Positions 7,087 through 14,542 of a stretch of 25,486 bases of DNA are shown here, one piece after another (the first letter of the stretch is position 1; each line of letters starts with the position of its first letter). The position numbers were made by a program, and so were the translations under genes. The notes below the pieces were generated by a model. That model saw only the letters and a list, made by a program, of their open reading frames with translations. It was not told where the DNA came from and made no database searches. The DNA is from Oscillospiraceae bacterium (GTDB lineage Bacteria; Bacillota; Clostridia; UMGS1840; HGM11507). The stretch spans positions 1-25,486 of the forward strand of contig SVKJ01000022.1 in assembly GCA_015068525.1 (NCBI GenBank), given 5' to 3'.

Positions 7087-8283
7087 TTATATCTGTCCGT
7101 ATAAATCGAAACGTGCTTCATTAAGATATATATTTTTAGATTCGGTAAATGTGGGATAAGATAAGTAAAACATATGCTCAGGTTTAGTTATATCCACTTC
7201 TGCAATGGCATAACCATAATTAGTTGCCGCGTTTGCAATCATTTCGCCAAGCGGATTAAAAATTCCTGATTTTTCAAATTCTGCAGCAACTGAGGTAACA
7301 ATATATGCTCCACTTTCCTGACATCTTTGGTTAATTCTTTCATACTTATATCCCGCAGTAGGGTTGATTATAATATCAACTCCCTGTTTCTGCATTTCTC
7401 TTATACATTCAGGATAAAATATATCCCAGCATATTGCAATTCCTATTTTGCCTATTTCAGTATCAAAAACTTTTATCTCTTTCCCAGGTGTAAGACCACT
7501 CTCATACTCACTCATTGTAAGATGGCATTTATGGCATTTACCCACTATTTCACCATTACGGTTGATAAGTATGCCCGAATTGTAATAATGCCCGTCTTCT
7601 TCTTCATGGAATGAAAATGCAAAATATGTATTATACTGTTTTGCATTTTTCTTTATAGCATCGATTGCCTCGCAGTCTAACGGATTGCACATTTCGGGAA
7701 GAGGAACCAATGTTTTTCTGGTATAAAAAGTTTCGGTAAGTGCTATAATATCAGGCTTTTCACGTGAGCACAGTCTGTCAATAACCTTTATCGTTTCTCT
7801 TAAGTTATATTCGGGAGGCTGCGACTCTGGGAAAAATATATTAGGAATTGCAACTGTTGCCAGTTTAACATTTTTAGGTTTATATTCCCCTAAACATTCA
7901 ACACAGACATCAGAAACTTCCGCCTCTTTTTTTGAAAATGCACCGAATCTTAAAGTAATTTTTAATTCAGAGGCATTTTTGGGAGCAGTTATACTGTCCC
8001 CGCTTTTTCCGATATAGCCTTTTTCTAAAATTCCGCCGTCTTTATCATACCAGCCGAAAATGAGTTTTGTAAATTCGCTGTCTGTTTTAAGATTATAGGA
8101 AATTCTATATACCTTGCCAGGCTCAACATCTGTAGTTTTTTTATCAAACTGAGCACAAATCCAGCCATCTTTATCGTATTTTATTTTTAATGTTTCGCCG
8201 TCAGTTTCATACTCCGGCAATTCATAATCATAATTATTATATTTTTTAAAATATTTCCATTCACTAAATTTTATTGTTTCCAT
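7087..8283 (-). CDS. Nitrilase-superfamily amidase with extra N-terminal beta-domain
   Basis: A carbon-nitrogen hydrolase that likely cleaves an amide bond in the cytoplasm (no signal peptide). Residues ~138-398 are the hydrolase, with the Glu-Lys-Cys triad visible: Glu184 in ALTETFY, Lys252 in GKCHKCHL, and Cys285 in GIAICWDIFYPE. VDIIINPTAGY follows as expected. Residues ~1-135 form a separate beta-strand-rich domain (WICAQFDKKTTDVEPGKVYRISYNLKT ... SELKITLRFGAF) that resembles a carbohydrate-binding jelly roll; most nitrilases lack it, and 398 residues is about 120 longer than usual. AAAGGAA precedes the ATG. It lies between the glycan-type genes and the binding lipoprotein, suggesting an amide in the substrate. 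The specific substrate is unknown. Confidence 0.87.
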   Translation of the reverse strand: METIKFSEWKYFKKYNNYDYELPEYETDGETLKIKYDKDGWICAQFDKKTTDVEPGKVYRISYNLKTDSEFTKLIFGWYDKDGGILEKGYIGKSGDSITAPKNASELKITLRFGAFSKKEAEVSDVCVECLGEYKPKNVKLATVAIPNIFFPESQPPEYNLRETIKVIDRLCSREKPDIIALTETFYTRKTLVPLPEMCNPLDCEAIDAIKKNAKQYNTYFAFSFHEEEDGHYYNSGILINRNGEIVGKCHKCHLTMSEYESGLTPGKEIKVFDTEIGKIGIAICWDIFYPECIREMQKQGVDIIINPTAGYKYERINQRCQESGAYIVTSVAAEFEKSGIFNPLGEMIANAATNYGYAIAEVDITKPEHMFYLSYPTFTESKNIYLNEARFDLYGQI

Positions 8284-8317
8284 ATTTTTGTTCCTTTTAT
8301 GAGTGTTTGGCTTACTT

Positions 8318-8462
8318 AATGAATAATGAATGATTAATAATGAATAATTAAGGTATAAATCGCAGGGCGATTTATGGATTTTATGAGATTTACCATTAAT
8401 TCCAAAAATTCTGCAAGGAATTTTTACCTCAATTATTCATTTTTCATTATTCATCATTCATT
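8318..8462. repeat. MITE-like inverted-repeat element, 145 bp
   Basis: Two 38-base arms (8318-8355 and 8425-8462) match as inverted repeats at 33 of 38 positions and consist of AATGAATAAT-like units ending in AAGGTA/TACCTC. Inside are two smaller hairpins: ATAAATCGC-agg-GCGATTTAT (8355-8375) and AAAAATTC-tgcaag-GAATTTTT (8404-8425). There is no open frame. The layout is that of a non-autonomous miniature element or a bacterial interspersed repeat. It sits in the 207-base gap between the 46-residue small-protein gene and the amidase gene, the largest gap inside the array. No clear target duplication was identified. Confidence 0.75.
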
Positions 8463-8487
8463 GTGGAACGCACATTTGCGTTCCACA
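8462..8487. terminator. Perfect 11-bp stem-loop after the 46-residue small-protein gene
   Basis: TGTGGAACGCA (8462-8472) pairs with TGCGTTCCACA (8477-8487) around a CATT loop, starting 3 bases after the small-protein stop on the minus strand. No T-run follows on the minus strand, while ATTTTT follows on the plus strand, so it is not a canonical terminator for the array. It could still partly stop transcription or protect the mRNA end. It abuts the 145-bp repeat. Confidence 0.45.
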
Positions 8488-8490
8488 TTT

Positions 8491-8631
8491 TTATGATTGC
8501 ATTTCGTACGCTGTAATATTACAGTTTAAATGGTCGTAATTCTGACCTTCAAGCCAGTTTGCAAGATTTGATAATGATTCTTTTGCAAGTAAAGATTTTA
8601 CATTTATTTCAGGTTTTAAATAATTTTTCAT
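8491..8631 (-). CDS. Small protein of 46 residues, YxKP...WLE...IT-x-Y family (copy 2)
   Basis: The protein begins MKNYLKPEINV, has LANWLEGQN in the middle and ends NITAYEMQS. AAAGGAGG lies 8 bases before the ATG and overlaps the stop codon of the upstream 844-residue secreted protein, whose coding region ends 14 bases earlier. It aligns with the 48-residue protein at 4235-4381 over its full length, sharing MK, YxKP, WLE, the IT-x-Y end and overall spacing. No signal peptide or transmembrane helix is visible. Its placement after a gene with the same C-terminal module as the other copy's partner suggests a functional link. Function unknown. Confidence 0.8.
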   Translation of the reverse strand: MKNYLKPEINVKSLLAKESLSNLANWLEGQNYDHLNCNITAYEMQS

Positions 8632-8645
8632 TATATTCTCCTCCT

Positions 8646-11180
8646 TTACTGCACTGTGTTATCGGTAATTGTTACAGTTGTAGTTTCATTATAATAGTAA
8701 TATGTGTCGTTATATAACGCATAAGGTTTTACAAAGTAATTTGTTCCAAGTACGTTAGTGTCGCCTGCTTTGTCAATAATTTTTATTCCATACTCACCAT
8801 AAGCGTTTGAGCCGTTAGTTGCAGGAATTACAACTCCGTCTTTGTCATTTAATTTACTTGAATCATTTGATACTATAACACCAAAATCAGTTGTTGGAAG
8901 TGCCATATTAAGTCTTACAAATGTGTAACTTACATATCCTGCTTCATCGTCAATGTATCCGAAAGTATAAGGTTTGGAGAATTCAGGTTCTTCTGCTGTA
9001 ACAAAGTCAATATCAATTACTGCTCCAATAGTTGTGTCAATTGTATATTCGCCGTATTTATTATTTTCTTCTATTTCAGTTCCGTTAACTTTTACAACTG
9101 CTTTATAACCTTTGTTTGCTTTTACAACAATAGTATTTACAGCATCTGCATAGGTACCATCAGCAATTTCTTCTCCGCCTGCTGTAACAATACCACCGTT
9201 TCCGATAGTATAGTATGCTTCGCCTGCTTCAAGTGCTTTTGTTGTAAATGATAAAACATCATAAGTTTCCTGACCGATTGTATTGAAAACTCCATTTAGT
9301 GAAACTTTATATTCTGTTTCAGGCTGTAATGTTTCTGCTAAAGTAACTTCATACTTTTGATTTCCTTCATCAACACATTCAACACTTGCAGGAATTTTTC
9401 CGTTAACTCTTACATTTGCTATTGATACATTCGCCGCAGTAGAGTTAAAATCAATAGTAATTTTGTTAAGTTCTGTTTGTTCGTTATTGGCTACCTGTGC
9501 ACTGAAATATTCAGGTTTCTCAAAAACTTTAAGGTCATCCATATAGGTTATCATACCTTTTGTATCGTTTTGGTAACAGTTATTCTGGAAATAAACGGTG
9601 CCTAAATTACCTGCGTTATCCCATGGATTTGTCCATGTATAATCGTCTGAAGCAGTATTAGTAATCATATATTCTCCATCCCAGTAAAAATCTATTGCGT
9701 TACTGTCAGCACTATATACGAAACTTGCTGTATGCCATACATCTTCAGTCTCTTTATATTTATATGTCGGATATGTGGTTCCTGTTGTTATACTGGTAGT
9801 GCTAACAGCCGGGAAAATCATAGCAGTAGCAGTGTTCTTTCTGCTACCCGTATTACTAACCGAGTAAAAATAACTGCCGGAACTACTTGCACTCAATTTA
9901 ATTTTATATTCAAGAACCAAAGGCTGGCGGTTCGCACTTTCGTTAGAATATCCGGGTGTAAAATAAATTTTACTACTCGTTGCTTTAGCAGTGCCAGTAC
10001 TCGTATCCTTAACATTGTAAAATTTCAAACTTCCATTTTCAACAGTAACGCTCGCATAATCGGTTGCTGCTGTTTTTTCACTAAATTCATTGCCACTTAT
10101 AGCATCTTCGGAATCAAAAGAATTATAGTAAGGCAGTGGTCCGTCATTATAAGTTTGTTTTGCTTCAACATTAATTGCAAAATTTGCCTCTGCAAGAGAT
10201 AATCCGAATGTATTATCTTTCATATCAGTTGCAGTAAGAGTATAACTTCCTGCGGCAAGTTCGTTTTCAAGGATTAATTTATAAGTTGTTTCATTTATTT
10301 TTTCAATATATGAAACTTTTGTTCCGTCAGATAAAGTAAAGTTTTCAGCAGAAATATTTGCAGGAACACCACTGAAATTAAGAACTATTCCACCGTTACT
10401 TGCGTTAACCAGTGAAGCAGTAAATGTTTCAGGTTTTTCATAGATTTTAACATAATCAGTTTCAATTGTCATCTTAACATCAGCGCTGGAAACCGCAGTT
10501 GTAGCAGCATGCATAAGTGCAATTTTACCGGTTGAATAATAGGAGTTATCGTAAGTATCATTATGCTCATCAGTTGAAGTTTCTCCTATATATTTTCCGT
10601 CAACATAAAGTTCTCTGGTAGGTTTTGAGCCTTTGTAAACAATAGAGTAGGTATGCCATTTTGTAAAGTCATAACCTGTAGCAGATTCATTTTCATTTAT
10701 TTTTATTGCTGCATTGTCACTTCTGTCCCATCTTATTGCATCTGCAAGTCCCAGTTCATAGCTTCCGCCCATAGTAATTGTAAAAGGAGCAGAGTATGCG
10801 CTATTTACAGTAGAATCAGATGACAAATATCCGTAAGATTCTGCACCTTGTTTTCTTAATCTGAATTCAAGTACTATATCAGGTTTTTGGGTATTTGCTG
10901 CCTCTGTAACGGTAATAGCAGGATGATACCAAACAAAATATGAACCTCCATTTGTTCCGTTTACACGATGTGCTGATGTTCCGTCTTCTGTAACAACTCT
11001 TTCGGAAGTTACATTAGCATAGGCTGCTCTTAGCTTAACCTTTGAAAAATCAGAGTCTGTGTTAAAGTCATTAAAGTAATAGACTTCAGTTGAGTTTTCT
11101 GATGCCATAGCAGGCAGTGCAAAAGGCATCAGGGAAAGTAACATTGTTAGCATAAGCAAAGATGATAAAATTCTTTTCAT
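8646..11180 (-). CDS. Secreted multidomain protein with two ConA/LamG-like domains
   Basis: An 844-residue exported protein. The signal peptide is likely cut after ALPAMA (residue 26). The order is: ConA/LamG-like sandwich (~30-250, with KWHTYSIVYKGS and LYVDGKYIGET), Ig-like domain (~253-345), second ConA-like sandwich (~350-560, with WHTASFVYS and FYWDGEYM), SbsA-type Ig-like domain (~562-655, ending VLSFTTKA), InlB-like B-repeat (~660-735, KANKGYKAVVKVNGTEI), and a terminal domain shared with the 334-residue protein (EYGIKIIDK, NYFVKPYALYND). No SLH repeats or sortase signal is present, so it is probably released or bound to other surface proteins. AAGGAGAGA precedes the ATG. It likely binds glycans; no catalytic residues were recognised. 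Confidence 0.85.
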   Translation of the reverse strand: MKRILSSLLMLTMLLSLMPFALPAMASENSTEVYYFNDFNTDSDFSKVKLRAAYANVTSERVVTEDGTSAHRVNGTNGGSYFVWYHPAITVTEAANTQKPDIVLEFRLRKQGAESYGYLSSDSTVNSAYSAPFTITMGGSYELGLADAIRWDRSDNAAIKINENESATGYDFTKWHTYSIVYKGSKPTRELYVDGKYIGETSTDEHNDTYDNSYYSTGKIALMHAATTAVSSADVKMTIETDYVKIYEKPETFTASLVNASNGGIVLNFSGVPANISAENFTLSDGTKVSYIEKINETTYKLILENELAAGSYTLTATDMKDNTFGLSLAEANFAINVEAKQTYNDGPLPYYNSFDSEDAISGNEFSEKTAATDYASVTVENGSLKFYNVKDTSTGTAKATSSKIYFTPGYSNESANRQPLVLEYKIKLSASSSGSYFYSVSNTGSRKNTATAMIFPAVSTTSITTGTTYPTYKYKETEDVWHTASFVYSADSNAIDFYWDGEYMITNTASDDYTWTNPWDNAGNLGTVYFQNNCYQNDTKGMITYMDDLKVFEKPEYFSAQVANNEQTELNKITIDFNSTAANVSIANVRVNGKIPASVECVDEGNQKYEVTLAETLQPETEYKVSLNGVFNTIGQETYDVLSFTTKALEAGEAYYTIGNGGIVTAGGEEIADGTYADAVNTIVVKANKGYKAVVKVNGTEIEENNKYGEYTIDTTIGAVIDIDFVTAEEPEFSKPYTFGYIDDEAGYVSYTFVRLNMALPTTDFGVIVSNDSSKLNDKDGVVIPATNGSNAYGEYGIKIIDKAGDTNVLGTNYFVKPYALYNDTYYYYNETTTVTITDNTVQ

Positions 11181-11250
11181 TTAAAATCTCTCCTTTTTTT
11201 ATATATATTTTTTTAAAGGCTACATTTTAATACCGTTTACTTTTTAGTAT

Positions 11251-11916
11251 TTATAAACACATTTTAATAAAATACTCAAAAAGGATTTTACCGTCAACGG
11301 TATCTTTTCTTTTTTTTGAAAAACACATTCTCTCAGGGTGCCACTGCACTCCGAAAACGGGTAATATATTATGCCTGATACCTTCTATTGTTTTCCCGTC
11401 CGATGCAGTCATTATTACAGAAAGATTGTCTCCTGTGTTTTTTACAGCCTGATGGTGAAAACTGTTTACAAAAAAATCTTCTCCATACAAATCGTAAATA
11501 AAACTGTTTTTTTTCGCTGTAACTTTATGCACTAAATCATAATCGGCAAACGAAGAATGTTCTTTTGAATTTTCTATATCCTGATATAATGTTCCCCCGA
11601 AGGCTATATTAATAAGCTGACAGCCTCTGCATATACCCATAACAGGTTTTTTTGCATCAATAAATGCTTTTAAAAGCATAAATTCAAAATGGTCTCTTCT
11701 TTTATCGATATCTACCGAACCATTTACTTTTTCATTGTAATAGCAGGGATTAATATCGTTACCGCCGCATAGAATAAGTCCGTCATATCCGTCGGAACTG
11801 CCGAGGCAGTAATATGCTTCGGCAATCCCTCCGGAATTATTTACAGCGTCAATATAAAATTCTTTTTTACTATTTACGGATAATAAGATTTTAGGTTTTT
11901 TCTGTAAAACTTCCAT
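11251..11916 (-). CDS. Class I glutamine amidotransferase-type gamma-glutamyl hydrolase (peptidase C26, PuuD-like)
   Basis: A 221-residue cytoplasmic hydrolase of the C26 family, which releases glutamate from gamma-glutamyl amides. The nucleophile elbow is GICRGCQLIN with Cys96. FHHQAVK follows at ~153-159, and GVQWHPE carries His193 and Glu195, completing the triad. ILCGGNDINPCYY (~48-60) is the typical oxyanion-region signature of the PuuD group. It is about 30 residues shorter than E. coli PuuD, mainly at the N-terminus. CAGGA is a moderate ribosome binding site. Placed 31 bases after a large SLH protein gene and before a secreted ConA-type protein gene, it is an unexpected enzyme in a surface-protein run. 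Together with the amidase at 7087 it suggests that the substrate contains amide or gamma-glutamyl bonds; that is inference. Confidence 0.88.
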   Translation of the reverse strand: MEVLQKKPKILLSVNSKKEFYIDAVNNSGGIAEAYYCLGSSDGYDGLILCGGNDINPCYYNEKVNGSVDIDKRRDHFEFMLLKAFIDAKKPVMGICRGCQLINIAFGGTLYQDIENSKEHSSFADYDLVHKVTAKKNSFIYDLYGEDFFVNSFHHQAVKNTGDNLSVIMTASDGKTIEGIRHNILPVFGVQWHPERMCFSKKRKDTVDGKILFEYFIKMCL

Positions 11917-11947
11917 TATAAATTTTCCTGATTATTTAAATATGTTT

Positions 11948-14542
11948 TTATTTATAAATTACTGCTGTATAATCGTTTGTATAAGATGAATGAACGAAAA
12001 TTTTACTGTAATTTACATTATCCTGATCATATCCTACAAAGTCAGCAGGAGTTGCTTTTCTTACCTTTTGGGATTTTGAACTTTCAAAAACATAGCCGTA
12101 GGACGGATATCTGTGAAGTTCTATTTTTTCAGATTTGATAATTGTATCCTGTCCATTTTCATCTTTTCCGGCAATTTCAAGCGGAATTGCAAATTCGTAA
12201 AATTCATCGTAAGCGTTTTTAATATAACCACGGTTTAATTTTTTAGATGCAGTAAAACTTTTAGGAGTTGAGTTTTCGGGAGGGAAAGTACCATTTACGG
12301 AATAGTCAAAATATTTTGTAAGCCCCATTACTTTTCCGTCCTCAATATCTATCCATGCAACGTCACCTTCGTCTATACTTGCAACAGCACTTGCATCTTC
12401 TACAAGAGCAGTTTTTTCAACTCCGCCATGCCAGTAGATGAGTTTGGTATAAACCATTCCGTCTTCTTCATTATAAAACTCAGTTTTTTTAGACACCAGC
12501 ATCGGATTGTCATAAGATCCCATTGAACTTACTCCGCCGCCACTTCTTACAACTTTAACAGCGTCAATATCCTTATCCTGGCTTCCGAACTTTTTATATA
12601 AAACAACCGCTATATCTGTTTCTCCTATTGCTGTTGCATCTCTTACCGTAAAGTCATCTTCGGTTATTCCCGTAAGGTCTTTTGGCACATAATAAGCTTT
12701 TGCTGTCTTTTTAACAAAGTACTGTATATCTGCCGAAGGCACAACCGCGCAGGTGGTACGATTAAGATATACGTGAACCGACGAGCCGGGATCATATACT
12801 TTTTCCATAACATTTATTTGTGCAACACGTCCTGAGTCATTAATGTCGATTTCCACAAGTTCGCCCTTTAATCCCGAAAGGGTATTTTTAATATACACAT
12901 AATCATCCGCAACGGTCGTTTTCTTTAAAACTCCGTTTATCCTGATGTTTCCTTTAAGAACGGTCTGGGTAAGACCTTCGTTTTCATTATAATATTTTAG
13001 ATAAAGGTCGGGTTCAGGCTGACCTGCTTCGCCAACTGCAACAATAACACATATTGTGCTGAGTTCATCTATCGTATATGCTGCAACGTTACCGAACATA
13101 TCAAATGAGAATGCGCATTTGGTATTAAGTTCAAGGTTTTTAAATCTGTCTTTTGCATGTTTTTGGATTGGAGATGTAGTTCCATCGTCAAACATTATGT
13201 AGTCGCCGTCTGATTCTTTTAAAATCATTGCTGCGGCTTTTCTTTCAACTTTTCCTTTTGCATAAATTGCTGTTATATTACCTTCATCATCTCTTAAAAT
13301 ATCAAGAGCATCCCATTCGTGAAGCCAGGTCATATCGGTTTTGCCTGTTTCGTCAAGTATCGGAACGTTTTTCATATCATCTTTTGAAACTGTGCCTGCA
13401 CCATACTTAAATGTAATAACTTCGTCTTTTGAATTTACTCTGTCGATAATGCAAGTTTCATAGGAAAGAATTGATACAACGTCAATAGTTCTGTCGCAGT
13501 TATTATCGATAAGTTTTACTTCTCCCGATGCCATATTTAAAATTACCGATTCACTGTAATGTGAAAGATGAGCACCGTTATATATAATGTTTGCATTTGC
13601 AGGGAAGGTAATTGTATCATTTTTTGTTTCACTTACTTCGTAGATTATACTGCTTCCTCTTACATCTACAATGTCACCTGCAGGTATAATTGTAATGATA
13701 TTTCTGTCATTTTTATTCATATAGATAAGACTGTTATCGTCTACATTATAGTATGCATAGCAGTTTATACCTATAAAATCATCACAGTATATATCGCCTG
13801 CGGAAAATAGTCTTCCTTCGATTATAATTCCGCCTGTTTCCTTTTTTGAGGTAAGGGTTGTGCGTGTGTTACCTGTAACAATGCCTTCTGCCTTTCCTAT
13901 GTTATAATATATTTCTACAAAAGGTTTAGCGCTTAACTCTTTTTCGTATGAGCCGTCAGCCGAAATTTTTGTAATCTGGCATACGTGCTCATCAATCATA
14001 TTTTTAAGAAGTATAGCAAGTTTTTTACCTGTGATATTTACGTTTGTTATTCCGCCTTTGATACCATCAAGAAGTTTTGTGGAACGAACGCTCATATAAT
14101 ATCCGTTAGGATATCCGCCGTTGTAGTATGAATATTCTTCATATCCTAAAACTCTTAAAATTGTTATCATTGCATCAAGGTCGGTAATAAACAAGTCAGG
14201 GTTGAAGTTACCATTTCCGTCACCCTTCATAAACTTACTCTGGCTAACGGCAAATATAGCATCACTGAATTTACTTCCTTTTTTAACATCGTTGAATTCT
14301 CCGTCTGCACCACCTGTTAATTTTGCAACTTCAAAAACTGCTTGTGCAAACTGCGCTCTTGTTATATTCTCGTCACTTAAAAGAATGTCCTTTATTTCTT
14401 CATCCACTATCCCTAATGTATACAAAAGTTCGGCACTAAAATCCGTTGCTATTTCATCTTTTGTATCGGCTATCGCCTGTGGCATAATAGACATACTAAA
14501 AAGTATACTTAATGCGAGGATTAGAGTTAATATCTTTTTCAT
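11948..14542 (-). CDS. Large surface protein with N-terminal SLH repeats
   Basis: An 864-residue exported protein. The signal peptide ends near PQAIADT (residue ~25). Residues ~30-190 hold about three SLH-type repeats, degenerate but readable (ITRAQFAQAVFEVAKL, GNGNFNPDLFITDLDAMITILRVLGY, NITGKKLAILLKNMI), which attach proteins to pyruvylated secondary cell-wall polymer. The remaining ~670 residues are beta-strand-rich with no recognised catalytic motif. Segments such as IIIEGRLFSAGDIYCDDFIG and KKTTVADDYVYIKN recur in style, as in clostridial outer-layer proteins. Its ATG overlaps the stop of the 904-residue gene (ATGA), and AAGGAGG precedes it, so the two are translationally coupled and probably made in matching amounts. 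Role: a structural or binding component of the cell surface. Confidence 0.85.
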   Translation of the reverse strand: MKKILTLILALSILFSMSIMPQAIADTKDEIATDFSAELLYTLGIVDEEIKDILLSDENITRAQFAQAVFEVAKLTGGADGEFNDVKKGSKFSDAIFAVSQSKFMKGDGNGNFNPDLFITDLDAMITILRVLGYEEYSYYNGGYPNGYYMSVRSTKLLDGIKGGITNVNITGKKLAILLKNMIDEHVCQITKISADGSYEKELSAKPFVEIYYNIGKAEGIVTGNTRTTLTSKKETGGIIIEGRLFSAGDIYCDDFIGINCYAYYNVDDNSLIYMNKNDRNIITIIPAGDIVDVRGSSIIYEVSETKNDTITFPANANIIYNGAHLSHYSESVILNMASGEVKLIDNNCDRTIDVVSILSYETCIIDRVNSKDEVITFKYGAGTVSKDDMKNVPILDETGKTDMTWLHEWDALDILRDDEGNITAIYAKGKVERKAAAMILKESDGDYIMFDDGTTSPIQKHAKDRFKNLELNTKCAFSFDMFGNVAAYTIDELSTICVIVAVGEAGQPEPDLYLKYYNENEGLTQTVLKGNIRINGVLKKTTVADDYVYIKNTLSGLKGELVEIDINDSGRVAQINVMEKVYDPGSSVHVYLNRTTCAVVPSADIQYFVKKTAKAYYVPKDLTGITEDDFTVRDATAIGETDIAVVLYKKFGSQDKDIDAVKVVRSGGGVSSMGSYDNPMLVSKKTEFYNEEDGMVYTKLIYWHGGVEKTALVEDASAVASIDEGDVAWIDIEDGKVMGLTKYFDYSVNGTFPPENSTPKSFTASKKLNRGYIKNAYDEFYEFAIPLEIAGKDENGQDTIIKSEKIELHRYPSYGYVFESSKSQKVRKATPADFVGYDQDNVNYSKIFVHSSYTNDYTAVIYK

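Noticed and set aside
9732..10202. Plus-strand open frame of 156 codons inside the 844-residue protein gene
   Set aside because: It lies antisense to a well-supported secreted protein, has no ribosome binding site and reads as low-complexity Cys/Ile/Phe-rich sequence.
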